Part shown: positions 45,878 through 54,577 of the stretch, in pieces
How the letters are laid out: the number at the start of each line of letters is the position of its first letter
Numbering within the stretch: the stretch's first letter is position 1
Assembly (NCBI RefSeq): GCF_011761635.1
Contig: NZ_JAASRN010000002.1
Span: 646,634-710,633 of the forward strand
Direction of reading: 5' to 3'
Length of the DNA: 64,000 bases
Source of the DNA: Thermonema lapsum
GTDB lineage: Bacteria > Bacteroidota > Bacteroidia > Cytophagales > Thermonemataceae
The notes under the pieces: generated by a model
The model's input: only the letters and a program-made list of their open reading frames with translations
The model's database searches: none
Told to the model about the DNA's origin: nothing
Position numbers and translations under genes: made by a program

Positions 45878-47098
45878 TTCTTTGAGTACATAGCCATAGC
45901 GCCACTGCTCTATGGCTGTGTACCATATGGGCTCGTACTCCAGATAACGCACCAGCACGTAGTGTTGGTCGGTAAAGGGGTTGTTTTGGCGTTTAAAGGT
46001 AAAGGTAATCTTTGAAAAGTTGTTTTTGTTGGTGTATGCCCACTGCTCTATGTCCTGCCCCGCACTGATTTGGTGAGGCGGTCCAAAAATAAGGTATATC
46101 ATCCCTTGGTCTGTCTTCCAGCCTTCTTTGTAGCTTGTAAACATCATATTGACTTCTTTCAGCTGTCGGTAATACAGGCGAATGGCTGCGGCAGCTTTTT
46201 GAGTATCGCCATTAAACATTTTTAGCCAATAGCGGTCTAATGCAGGCTTCAGCTCTTGTGCTGCCTGTAGCTGCTCCACTTCTTTGGAAGTGGAAATATA
46301 CACCAAAGGAGCTATGGCTTCTTCTTTGCGACGGGCGATTTGCGGAAAAGGCGGTTTTTCTACACGCAAGCCAATGCCCCCATAAAGGTCGTTGGTGTCT
46401 TTTTGAATCAGATACAAGCCTTCCTTTTGCCACCTCAAAAGCGACTCTCCACGGACTTGAAACGTCGAATCGGGCTGCAGTGTAGGACTTGTTTTTTCGC
46501 CCTTCAAGTCCATTGGGGGGGCTGCCTGTGCAAAAGAGTGCTTGAAATAGCGTACCCAAAGGGCTTCTTTGCTGCCTTTTAGTTGAAATGGTTCATCTGC
46601 CCGCACAAAGGCACGCAACAGAGGCAAGCCCTTGGCATCAGCCACAAACACAGTATCACGAAATCGCAAACGCCCATATTGCACTGGCACCGAGATGGCA
46701 GTTTGCAAGCCCGTTTTTTCATCTTTGATTGCCACAAACAAAGTAGCTGGCGTATCGAAGCGAGGCAGTTGCCACTTCACCACCAAGCCATCATCGCGGT
46801 AACCGGCAAACAAAGCTGCCAGCTTAAAGTCTTCTGCTGCCACTTCATGCACTACCTTCGTAGCTTGTATAAGCTGATAGCGTCCCTTCATGTCAGCTAA
46901 GCGGGCTTGCCCCAGGGTGTCGCCGGCAATGCGAATCCAGAGGTAAGCTTCGGGCTGCGCTTTTGCCCCAAGCGTGTATATCACCTGCCCTTTCAATTGC
47001 AATGCCGGCAATTGCGCCCATAGAGGCGACAGGCTCAACAGCGGCAACCACAGCGCAAGACAAAGTTTTTTTAGCGCAAAAAGATAAGGTAGCTTCAT
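45869..47098 (-). CDS. GWxTD domain protein
   Basis: A 409-residue exported protein with a signal peptide ending SPLWAQ. The C-terminal 120 residues form the GWxTD domain, with GWKTDQGMIYLIFGPPHQI, typical of Bacteroidota and of unknown function. The middle contains beta-sandwich-like segments. Start chosen at MKLPYLFALKK. Its upstream neighbour on the same strand is the NAD(P)HX repair gene. Confidence 0.82.
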   Translation of the reverse strand: MKLPYLFALKKLCLALWLPLLSLSPLWAQLPALQLKGQVIYTLGAKAQPEAYLWIRIAGDTLGQARLADMKGRYQLIQATKVVHEVAAEDFKLAALFAGYRDDGLVVKWQLPRFDTPATLFVAIKDEKTGLQTAISVPVQYGRLRFRDTVFVADAKGLPLLRAFVRADEPFQLKGSKEALWVRYFKHSFAQAAPPMDLKGEKTSPTLQPDSTFQVRGESLLRWQKEGLYLIQKDTNDLYGGIGLRVEKPPFPQIARRKEEAIAPLVYISTSKEVEQLQAAQELKPALDRYWLKMFNGDTQKAAAAIRLYYRQLKEVNMMFTSYKEGWKTDQGMIYLIFGPPHQISAGQDIEQWAYTNKNNFSKITFTFKRQNNPFTDQHYVLVRYLEYEPIWYTAIEQWRYGYVLKELQ

Positions 47099-47118
47099 GG
47101 TTCGTTTTCTGAAATTGA

Positions 47119-48651
47119 TTACACATATTTCATATGAGAATGTATCCAAGAAACTGCCCCCAAAGACTCCACCACGTCGGTAGGCAAGAGCGTACTTAGT
47201 GCCTGTCTTTTGACGGCTTCATCGGCTGCTGTCGCGTGCCAATAAACCCCCAGGCAAGCAGCCTCTTTTGGCGAGTAGCCCTGTGCCAACAAGGCTGTGA
47301 TGATGCCTGTGAGCACGTCGCCACTTCCACCTTTAGCCAAGCCCGCATTGCCTGCCGTATTGAAAAACAAGTCGCCACCGGGGCAAGCTATTATGGAATA
47401 AGCACGTTTCAGTATTACATACACCTGATGTTGCTTTGCAAAAGCCCGTAAGCTGTCAAGCAGCTCAAACTCGTGTTGCCAGCGATAACCCAGCAGACGC
47501 TCAAACTCTTTGGGGTGTGGTGTGAGGATACTGTGCACTGGAATGTACTTTTTTAGTTCGGGGTGAGCGGCAATCAAATTCAGTGCGTCGGCATCTAACA
47601 CCAACGGACAGGTGGCACGCACCAATAACTCCTGAAGGGCATGTAGTGTTTCCTCTTGCTGCCCGATGCCAGGTCCGGCACCTATGGCAACGTAAGGTAG
47701 CAAATCAGGTAATGAGCTTAGGCATTCTTCTTGCTCATCTACCGAAACCATAGCTTCGGGCACAGCTGTTTGTAGAGGCACATAACCACAAGCCGGCGCA
47801 TGCACCGTAAGCAAGCCTACTCCGGCGCGCAAACATGCGCGTGCACACAAAATGGCTGCCCCCATTTTTCCTTTTGAACCACACCAGAGCAAAGCATGCC
47901 CATAAGTACCCTTGTGAGCAAAGCGCTCCCGCGGCTTATAAGTGTTTCTTGCCCATGCGGCTGTGAGCAAATACTCGCGGCTTTCCTTTAAAATAACGGG
48001 CAAATAAGCCGGCGACAAACCGATATCTACTACCTCCCATTCGCCTATGTAAGGTGCAAAGTCTTGCAATACAAAGCAAAGCTTGGGCAGTTGAAAGGTA
48101 ATGGTCAAGTGCGCCCGTACTACGCTGTCGCTTTGAGGCAACTGTTGCGGCAACAAGCCAGAAGGCACATCTACCGCCACTATACGGCGGGCATGAGCAT
48201 TAAGATGCTGCACCAAAGCCGCTGGCAAACCATCTAAAGGACGACTCAAACCCGTCCCAAACAGAGCATCCACTACCACCGCATCGTCGGGAATGGCAGG
48301 GAAATCTTCTTCTGAACGAATGAACGTAGTCGTTTGCATGCGCTGCCATCGGGCAAGGTTGGTTTCAAAATCGGGACTTCCCGTCTCCTTGATTTTCAAT
48401 ATCCACACCCGCACCCTGTAGCCACACTGCCGCAACAAGCGGGCAATAGCCAACCCATCGCCGCCATTGTTGCCCATTCCTGCAAAAACCCACACTTCCC
48501 CTTTTTTTTCTACCTCTCTTTTTTGAAACGCCCGTACAAAAGCGAGTGCCGCCTGTTCCATCAGCTGCAATGAAGGCACTCCTTGTTTGTGAATGGTTTC
48601 GTGGTCCCACTGTCTTATTTGTTCGGTGGAAACTAAAGGCAGTAAATGCAT
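47119..48651 (-). CDS. nnrDE: Bifunctional NAD(P)HX epimerase/dehydratase
   Basis: A 510-residue metabolite-repair enzyme. The N-terminal half (about 1-215) is the epimerase domain, with VFAGMGNNGGDGLAIARLL and VVDALFGTGLSRPLDG. The C-terminal half (about 225-500) is the ADP-dependent dehydratase, with GAGPGIGQQEET, LVLDADALNLIA, LTPHPKEFERLLG and NAGLAKGGSGDVLTGII. It restores damaged NAD(P)H hydrates. It ends about 20 bases before the GWxTD gene start. Confidence 0.93.
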   Translation of the reverse strand: MHLLPLVSTEQIRQWDHETIHKQGVPSLQLMEQAALAFVRAFQKREVEKKGEVWVFAGMGNNGGDGLAIARLLRQCGYRVRVWILKIKETGSPDFETNLARWQRMQTTTFIRSEEDFPAIPDDAVVVDALFGTGLSRPLDGLPAALVQHLNAHARRIVAVDVPSGLLPQQLPQSDSVVRAHLTITFQLPKLCFVLQDFAPYIGEWEVVDIGLSPAYLPVILKESREYLLTAAWARNTYKPRERFAHKGTYGHALLWCGSKGKMGAAILCARACLRAGVGLLTVHAPACGYVPLQTAVPEAMVSVDEQEECLSSLPDLLPYVAIGAGPGIGQQEETLHALQELLVRATCPLVLDADALNLIAAHPELKKYIPVHSILTPHPKEFERLLGYRWQHEFELLDSLRAFAKQHQVYVILKRAYSIIACPGGDLFFNTAGNAGLAKGGSGDVLTGIITALLAQGYSPKEAACLGVYWHATAADEAVKRQALSTLLPTDVVESLGAVSWIHSHMKYV

Positions 48652-48757
48652 GCTTAGCGTTGTTTGTCTATGGAAAGTTAGTTAAATTTTTCGAGTCAAA
48701 AAGATTCAATTGTTGTTTTGTTCCGTCGCTTCATGCCTATACTGCATATCATAATTT

Positions 48758-49954
48758 TTGATGTTTATGCCCCGACTTACACACCACAAGTCTTTTTTGT
48801 TAGCCTATCGCTCTTCGCCTTACAATGAAGGCAGCTGTTTTCTTGCCGACTTCCACCATGCCAATGGCGACATCTACATTCTATGCGATGCCAATGCTGC
48901 CGGGCAGTATGCCCCACAAGTGAGTCGACAAATTACCGACTTATTGCAAACACACATTGAGCAACATGTGTACAAAGACCCACAAGAGCTTATAGACGAC
49001 GCCCGCACGCTTCTAAATGCTTCATCCACCATAGGTCAATTGCCGCTGCCGCCTCAAGAGCTCAGTTTGGGCATCGTCATTTGGTCAAACCATCAAATTT
49101 TTTGGCACCTGCAAGGCAGTGCTGTTCTGTATCTGAAGAAAGGCAAGCATCTGCTAAGCTTTTATGCCCACACCCCTACCCGCCGTTTCTTACCAAAACC
49201 ACACCACATGGCTCTTGTAAGCACCTGCCCCTTGCTGCAAGAAGAAGTCCTGAAAAACCACTTTTTGGAAGCTACCACTGCTTCACAGGCACATAAGCGT
49301 ACTATGCAGGCACTGACGCAAAGCCGCTTCGGAAAAGATGTTGCTGCTTGCTTCATTGAGTTTGAAGAAGCCGAACTGGTAGAAAGCCCCCAAAGTGCCA
49401 AACGGGGTATTTTTACTCTGCTCACTGTTTTGGCAGTGTTGTTTGTGTCGGTGTGGATTATTCACTTGGTTTACAGTTATCAACAACAACGAAAAGAAGC
49501 CAAAGAAATAGAAGCAAGACAACGCGCCCTGCTGGAGGCAAAAAGGATTGCCGACAGCTTGCGCCTTGTGGACCAACAGCCCGACAGCATCATCATTCAC
49601 AAAGTAAAAGCGGGTGAGACGGCAACAAGCATTGCTCAAAAATACAATACCACACTTGACTCGCTGCGCGAATGGAACGACTTCGTTCCATTAGATAAGC
49701 TGTATCCCGGCTTTCGTTTACGTGTGAAAATTAAAATGCTTTTCACCCTACCAGAAGCCATGACCTTAGAAGAGGTGCATCAAAAGTATTTTAAACGATG
49801 GGAAAAGTACGGCATCACCGTAGAAAGCCTGCGAAGGCTCAACAGCACCCAAAGTGATTCACTCAAGGACGTTATCCCATTGGGCTACAGCTTGATGATT
49901 CCCGTATGGAAACCGGCAGACTCTTCGACTGTTTCGACTGACAGCAACCGATAA
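48758..49954 (+). CDS. Degenerate PP2C-like domain, membrane segment and two LysM-like repeats
   Basis: A 398-residue protein. The first 215 residues follow the PP2C phosphatase plan (NEGSCF, YILCDANAAGQ, LSLGIVIW, WHLQGSAVLYL, ALVSTCPL, GKDVAACFIEF). At the metal-binding positions where active enzymes have DG, GDSR, SDG and DN it reads DA, GSAV, STC and DV, so it is probably inactive. A membrane segment (about 217-240) separates it from a coiled coil, a LysM domain (HKVKAGETATSIAQKYNTTL, about 285-328) and a second LysM-like unit. The LysM part would sit in the periplasm bound to peptidoglycan. Function unknown; an adaptor between cytoplasm and wall is plausible. Confidence 0.75.
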   Translation: MMFMPRLTHHKSFLLAYRSSPYNEGSCFLADFHHANGDIYILCDANAAGQYAPQVSRQITDLLQTHIEQHVYKDPQELIDDARTLLNASSTIGQLPLPPQELSLGIVIWSNHQIFWHLQGSAVLYLKKGKHLLSFYAHTPTRRFLPKPHHMALVSTCPLLQEEVLKNHFLEATTASQAHKRTMQALTQSRFGKDVAACFIEFEEAELVESPQSAKRGIFTLLTVLAVLFVSVWIIHLVYSYQQQRKEAKEIEARQRALLEAKRIADSLRLVDQQPDSIIIHKVKAGETATSIAQKYNTTLDSLREWNDFVPLDKLYPGFRLRVKIKMLFTLPEAMTLEEVHQKYFKRWEKYGITVESLRRLNSTQSDSLKDVIPLGYSLMIPVWKPADSSTVSTDSNR

Positions 49955-49980
49955 GGCAGCCTCGCCCAGCAGTAGCAGGG

Positions 49981-50958
49981 TCAGCTCTTGCGTTTAATTA
50001 CAAAATGAATCAAGCCGGCAAGGGCTTCCTTGTAAGGGGTGTCGGGCAATATGTCCAGACGGCGCAGTGCTTCCTCGTAATAGTCATTCATGCGATGCCG
50101 GGCGTAATCAATACCTCCCATGCGATGCACAAAGTCAATCACTTCTTGCACCTTTTCTTTTTTGTGGCTTTCATTCTTGATGATGCGCCGGATGCGGGTG
50201 CGCTCCTGCCCAGAAGCTTTCGACAAAGCATAGATGAGCGGTAAGGTCATCTTCTTTTCTTTTATATCTATGCCTAAGGGCTTGCCTACATCTTCTGTTC
50301 CATAATCAAACAGGTCGTCTTTCATTTGAAAAGCAATGCCTACGGTTTCGCCCAAGCTATACATTTGCTCAATGGTCGCCTCGTCGGGCTTCTCTACCGA
50401 GGCGGCTCCCACCGCACAACAAGAGGCTATCAAAGAAGCGGTTTTTTGGCGTATGATTTCGAAGTATACCTCCTCGGTTATGTCTAAATCACGCGCCTTG
50501 GCAATTTGAAGCAACTCACCTTCACTCATTTCCTTGACTGCCCTCGAGACTATCTCCAACAAATGGAAGTCCCGGTTTTCAACAGCCAGTAACAAACCGC
50601 GCGACAGCAGATAGTCTCCTACCAATACAGCTACCTTATTTTTCCACAAAGCGTTGATGGAAAAAAAACCCCGACGATACAGGGAATCATCCACTACGTC
50701 GTCGTGAACAAGCGTAGCTGTGTGTAGCAATTCAATAAGAGCAGCTCCCCGGTGAGTAGCATCGGTAATGCCTCCACAAGCCCCTGCCACCAAAAAGACA
50801 AACATAGGGCGTACCTGCTTCCCTTTGCGCTTGACCAAATAATTAGTGATGCGGTTCAAAAAAAAATTAGAGCTTTTCATGTAAGTGCCAAAGCGCTCTT
50901 CGAAGCGTTCCATCTCTCTGGCAATGGGCGATTGTATGTGCTGAAGTGTTGTGTGCAT
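49981..50958 (-). CDS. Polyprenyl diphosphate synthase
   Basis: A 325-residue trans-prenyltransferase that lengthens isoprenoid chains for quinones. The two aspartate-rich motifs are DDVVDDS (first) and DDLFDYG (second), with GKQVRP upstream and VGDYLLSRG between. The size and the residues ahead of the first motif fit a long-chain (octaprenyl or similar) synthase. A TAAATTTG element (complement of 51003-51010) matches the -7 promoter box. The folB gene lies upstream on the same strand. Confidence 0.9.
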   Translation of the reverse strand: MHTTLQHIQSPIAREMERFEERFGTYMKSSNFFLNRITNYLVKRKGKQVRPMFVFLVAGACGGITDATHRGAALIELLHTATLVHDDVVDDSLYRRGFFSINALWKNKVAVLVGDYLLSRGLLLAVENRDFHLLEIVSRAVKEMSEGELLQIAKARDLDITEEVYFEIIRQKTASLIASCCAVGAASVEKPDEATIEQMYSLGETVGIAFQMKDDLFDYGTEDVGKPLGIDIKEKKMTLPLIYALSKASGQERTRIRRIIKNESHKKEKVQEVIDFVHRMGGIDYARHRMNDYYEEALRRLDILPDTPYKEALAGLIHFVIKRKS

Positions 50959-51033
50959 GAAAGTCAGCTTAAAAGTTCTGGATGCTCACAGCGGCAAGCT
51001 CGGCAAATTTACAATAAAATCAACTGATTAGGC

Positions 51034-51405
51034 TCATTGTTGGAAGGTAGCCCTGTTTACTACAAGGCGCACCCGTGCTTTGGCACACACACCCCCTATG
51101 GGCGGATTGTGTTTGGCTACCGACACTTCCACTTTTTCTACTTCCTTAAAATGACACAAGACCTCATCGGCAATGCGCTGGGCAAGGTGCTCCAAAAGAC
51201 GGGTGGGCGTACCCATCACTTCGGCTACCAAGCGGTAAAGCTTTTCATAGTTGACCGTATAGCGCAGTTGGTCTTCTACAGCTGCCCGGTGAAAATCGAC
51301 CCATACGCGTAAATCCACACTATATTTGTTGCCTATTTTTTGCTCCTCATCATAAAAACCGTGATAAGCAAAAAACTCCATGTTTTCAAGGCTGATTTCT
51401 CCCAT
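51034..51405 (-). CDS. folB: Dihydroneopterin aldolase
   Basis: A 123-residue folate-pathway enzyme that converts dihydroneopterin to 6-hydroxymethyldihydropterin. It begins GEISLENMEFFAYHGFYDEEQKIG and has the LLEHLAQRIADEVL and VSVAKHNPPIGG motifs typical of FolB. Length is normal. It follows the DivIVA-domain gene by 5 bases, so they share an operon. Confidence 0.9.
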   Translation of the reverse strand: MGEISLENMEFFAYHGFYDEEQKIGNKYSVDLRVWVDFHRAAVEDQLRYTVNYEKLYRLVAEVMGTPTRLLEHLAQRIADEVLCHFKEVEKVEVSVAKHNPPIGGVCAKARVRLVVNRATFQQ

Positions 51406-51410
51406 GCCAC

Positions 51411-52136
51411 TTAGATTTCATCAAAAAAGGAAGCCGGGGGATTTTTTTTATGATTCTTTTCCGACACATCGTCTTCGTCAGATAGAGTAAAGGATGAGGG
51501 GTCGATTTCGTTCGGCTTCTCATCGTAAGTCTTCGCTTTGCTTTCCATACGCTGCCGTTGCTCTTCAAGGGTATTTTCCATTTCGCTCAGGCGTGCTGCT
51601 ATGCGCTCTTTGGCTGTGCCTTTTTTCTCTTCGGCACGCAGCAGCTTCTCCTGCATGCTGTTGAGCAGGGTTTTCATTTCCAAAATCAGATTGTCGCGGT
51701 GGTTTTCCAAGGCGCGGTATTCCGCTTCCATTTGCTTGAGCTCAGCCAGTGTTTCTTGCCTCAGCTGACGCGCCCGCTCTTCGGCTCGCCCTACAATGCT
51801 GCGGGCTTGTGCCCGCGCATCGTTCAATATTTTTTCTGCCTGAATCTGTGCTTCTTTTATTTTCAGGTCTGCAGCTTTTTTGGCTTGTTCTATGAGGGTG
51901 CTGCCGGTATCTTCGGCTGTTTTGAGGGTTTTAAACAAAGAATCCTCTACTTCGCGAATACGTTGCAGCTCCTTTTCTGCATTTTCGAGTTTGAGTTTAT
52001 AGCGTCGCAACTCCTCTATCATGTCTTCCCACTCTTGCGACAGCATCAGCAGAAAAGCCTGTACTTCTTCTTTGTCGTAGCCGCGGAAATTTTTTTCGAA
52101 GGTCTTTTGCCGTATTTCGATGGGTGTGATTTTCAT
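51411..52136 (-). CDS. DivIVA-domain protein
   Basis: A 241-residue coiled-coil protein. The N-terminal 40 residues match the DivIVA lipid-binding domain: KITPIEIRQKTFEKNFRGYDKEEVQAFL, with the conserved GYD. A long helix follows that is rich in Glu, Lys, Arg and Ala (about residues 40-195). DivIVA proteins mark curved membranes at poles and septa; the role in Bacteroidota is little studied. Start chosen at MKITPIE. folB follows almost at once. Confidence 0.85.
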   Translation of the reverse strand: MKITPIEIRQKTFEKNFRGYDKEEVQAFLLMLSQEWEDMIEELRRYKLKLENAEKELQRIREVEDSLFKTLKTAEDTGSTLIEQAKKAADLKIKEAQIQAEKILNDARAQARSIVGRAEERARQLRQETLAELKQMEAEYRALENHRDNLILEMKTLLNSMQEKLLRAEEKKGTAKERIAARLSEMENTLEEQRQRMESKAKTYDEKPNEIDPSSFTLSDEDDVSEKNHKKNPPASFFDEI

Positions 52137-52211
52137 ATGTTTAAGCATCAAAAGTTAGGATTCATCGAATCCAATCAAAAATAAGCCGAATTTACCAAAA
52201 AGCCAAAAGGC

Positions 52212-53006
52212 TCATGGGCAGAAGCGTTCAAAAAGCAAGCGAGCATCTTCGCTGCCTGCCTGCATGGCTTTATGCCAATCGGCACAGGCTGCCGTCTTGT
52301 CTCCTCTTTGATGGTATATCTGTGCCCTCAGCAACAGCCCTTCCACATGAAAAGGCGCTATGGTTAAAAGATGGTTTAGCCAATGCAAAGCAGTGGTAGC
52401 ATCTCCGCCTTCGGCATAGATTTCTGCCAGACTAAAATAAGGCTCTGCCCACCCGGGACGGTACGCAAGCGCCCGCCGGAAGGCATCTGCTGCCAACGAG
52501 TCCCTGCCCGTGTAGCGATAAGCCAAACCCAAGTTGTAATAGGCAGGACTGTAAGTAGAATCTACTGCCACTGCCCTGCGTGCAAAGCGTATGCTTTGAC
52601 GGGGCTTACGTTCTTGTAAGGCGAGGGCGGCGAGCGCTGTCCATGCAGCTACTTTCCTCTTGTCTATCTTCAAGCAGCGCAGCAGCTTTTTCTTTGCCTC
52701 TGTCTCTCTGTTTTGATAATACAGACTCACCCCCCATGCGTACCAAGCCTCTGCCCAATCGGGGCGCCGGTCTACCGCCTGCCGGAAAGCGCTATCGGCA
52801 CGTGCATACTGCCCACTTCCATAAAATGCCAAGCCATAGTAATAGGCACAGCTATCCTCCGTCATTTGTATGCAGTGCTCCCGCAGATATACAAAAACAG
52901 AGTCGAACTGCTGCGATTCTATGAGGGCGTCTATGCCTAATACTTCTTGCGCCCACCCCTTCCATGCTAAAAACATCAAAAATAAAATAAAACAATAGTC
53001 TCTCAT
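52212..53006 (-). CDS. Exported tetratricopeptide-repeat protein
   Basis: A protein of about 264 residues with a signal peptide (MRDYCFILFLMFLAWKGWAQ) and five to six TPR units. Examples are YYGLAFYGSGQYARADSAFRQAV, AEAWYAWGVSLYYQNR and SPAYYNLGLAYRYTGRDSLAADAF. Such proteins act as periplasmic scaffolds. It is not obviously linked in function to the DivIVA-domain gene that follows on the same strand after 75 bases. Confidence 0.82.
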   Translation of the reverse strand: MRDYCFILFLMFLAWKGWAQEVLGIDALIESQQFDSVFVYLREHCIQMTEDSCAYYYGLAFYGSGQYARADSAFRQAVDRRPDWAEAWYAWGVSLYYQNRETEAKKKLLRCLKIDKRKVAAWTALAALALQERKPRQSIRFARRAVAVDSTYSPAYYNLGLAYRYTGRDSLAADAFRRALAYRPGWAEPYFSLAEIYAEGGDATTALHWLNHLLTIAPFHVEGLLLRAQIYHQRGDKTAACADWHKAMQAGSEDARLLFERFCP

Positions 53007-53250
53007 CGGCATACTCTCCACAAGATATTTAACAAAAGCGTGTTACAACGAAAATACACACATTTTCAGCTTTGTTTTACTTCTCATCAGCGCTCGACCC
53101 AGGGTTAATCATACTATTAGGGTATAATGAGAAGCGCAGCCAACCCAGCTTCAAGGAACAATCGCCTGAGTCTATAAGCTCAGTAATGCGCTTCGAACAT
53201 CAATAGGCAAACACGCATCACAAATAAAAAGTCAGTGACGCTGACGCTAA

Positions 53251-53526
53251 ATGCCTCATTACCCATCCAACTTGGGCACAGCGTTTTTAATTAAAGGCGA
53301 CATTCACTCGCTTACAGTCTTTACCCAAGGATTTGGAAAAATAGACCTACGCCAAGCAAACATTACTAATTTTTACACAAGACACAACGACGAGGGCGAT
53401 ATTCTGGTAGCCCCCCCGATACAGTGCCGATATCTGGATTGAAAACAGCGGGAATGTGAAGCTATATAGTATCCCTCCTCTGATGAAAACTAAAATTACA
53501 GGTAGCGGAAAAATTATCTTTCCTTA
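53251..53526 (+). pseudogene. Frameshifted head-GIN/DUF2807 remnant
   Basis: The frame from 53251 reads KGDIHSLTVFTQGFGKIDLRQ and DEGDILVAPP. A run of seven C (53411-53417) then breaks it. One frame over, the sequence continues SADIWIENSGNVKLYSIPP and KTKITGSGKIIFP, then stops at 53524-53526. This is the normal end of the DUF2807 putative auto-transporter adhesin domain (alternating gly-rich beta turns and GSGKI). Two pieces in adjacent frames and the absent N-terminal signal peptide show a broken gene. The 240 bases upstream (53007-53250) contain no recognisable gene. Confidence 0.7.
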
Positions 53527-53556
53527 ATTTCACCACCCAAAACTTCTATTTACCAC

Positions 53557-54345
53557 ATGAGCCCCATTTTTCAACTGAAAGAGATACTCGAGCAAAAAGT
53601 AGCCCAGTACAACTGCCCAGAGTTCATCGAGACAGACCCTATTTCTATTCCACATGCCTTCAGCAAAAAACAGGACATAGAAATAGCCGGTTTGTTTGCG
53701 GCAATATTGGCTTGGGGTAACCGAAAGACCATTATCAAAAAATGTCGGGAGTTGATGCAGCGCATGGACAACCGCCCTTATGAGTTTATCAAATATCATC
53801 AAGACAGCGACTTAAAGCAGCTCCTTGGCTTCAAACATCGCACTTTCCAAGAAACAGATTTGCTTTACTTTGTGGCTTTTTTGCATCATCACTATCATCA
53901 TCACGACACCTTGGAAACCGCCTTTTTGCCTGACACCCCTGACGCGCGGCAGAGCCCAAACGTGGGTCCCCATCTTCGGCATTTTCACTGCTACTTTTTT
54001 AGCTTGCCTTATGCCCCTCTACGTACACGCAAACACGTACCCACACCTGCCCGTCAATCGGCATGCAAGCGCCTAACTATGTATTTACGCTGGATGGTAC
54101 GCCACGACGAGCAAGGCGTTGATTTCGGTTTATGGCAAAATATCAGCCCGGCACAGCTTGTATGCCCCTGCGATGTGCATGTAGTACGCACCTCCTTGCG
54201 CCTCGGGCTACTTCAAAAAGAACAAGTCAACTGGCACGCAGCGCTATCACTTACCGAACAGCTAAAAATGCTTGACCCTCACGACCCTGTACGTTACGAC
54301 TTTGCACTATTTGGAATGGGACTCGAATCAAGATGGGGCAACTAA
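53557..54345 (+). CDS. TIGR02757-family protein
   Basis: A 262-residue protein of the TIGR02757/DUF2400 family, found in Bacteroidota and a few others, of unknown biochemical role. Typical segments are IEIAGLFAAILAWGNRKTIIKKC, KRLTMYLRWMVRHDEQGVDFGLW and CPCDVHVVRTSLRLGLL, and the C-terminal DPVRYDFALFGMG. The H and D residues of CDVH hint at DNA-glycosylase-like helices. It precedes the initiator tRNA, which is on the other strand. Confidence 0.88.
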   Translation: MSPIFQLKEILEQKVAQYNCPEFIETDPISIPHAFSKKQDIEIAGLFAAILAWGNRKTIIKKCRELMQRMDNRPYEFIKYHQDSDLKQLLGFKHRTFQETDLLYFVAFLHHHYHHHDTLETAFLPDTPDARQSPNVGPHLRHFHCYFFSLPYAPLRTRKHVPTPARQSACKRLTMYLRWMVRHDEQGVDFGLWQNISPAQLVCPCDVHVVRTSLRLGLLQKEQVNWHAALSLTEQLKMLDPHDPVRYDFALFGMGLESRWGN

Positions 54346-54354
54346 AAAAGATAA

Positions 54355-54383
54355 AAGCGGTCAATGGTGAGGATTGACCGCTT
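54355..54383 (-). terminator. Terminator of the initiator tRNA
   Basis: Perfect 11-base arms AAGCGGTCAAT (54355-54365) and ATTGACCGCTT (54373-54383). Read leftward they are followed by TTTTATCTTTTTT, just past the tRNA 3' end. Confidence 0.8.
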
Positions 54384-54390
54384 GGCTTAG

Positions 54391-54463
<73 letters not shown>

Positions 54464-54485
54464 GTGTTTGTCTCATTTGCGAGGG

Positions 54486-54517
54486 CAAATATATGCGACT
54501 TTTTAAAACAAAACAAG
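54486..54517 (-). promoter_or_regulatory. Bacteroidota-type promoter of the initiator tRNA
   Basis: Read leftward, CTTG (complement of 54514-54517) and TATATTTG (complement of 54486-54493) are separated by exactly 20 bases. On the other strand TATCTTTG (54518-54525) could serve as the -7 box of era. Confidence 0.6.
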
Positions 54518-54577
54518 TATCTTTGTAAAAAAAATCAACGTTATTTCGACTCTTATTCAGTACACAATTCATTTTCA

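Noticed and set aside
53080-53134. Inverted repeat CTTCTCAT / ATGAGAAG with a loop of about 40 bases
   Set aside because: The stem is short, the loop is long, no T run follows, and nothing nearby suggests a function.
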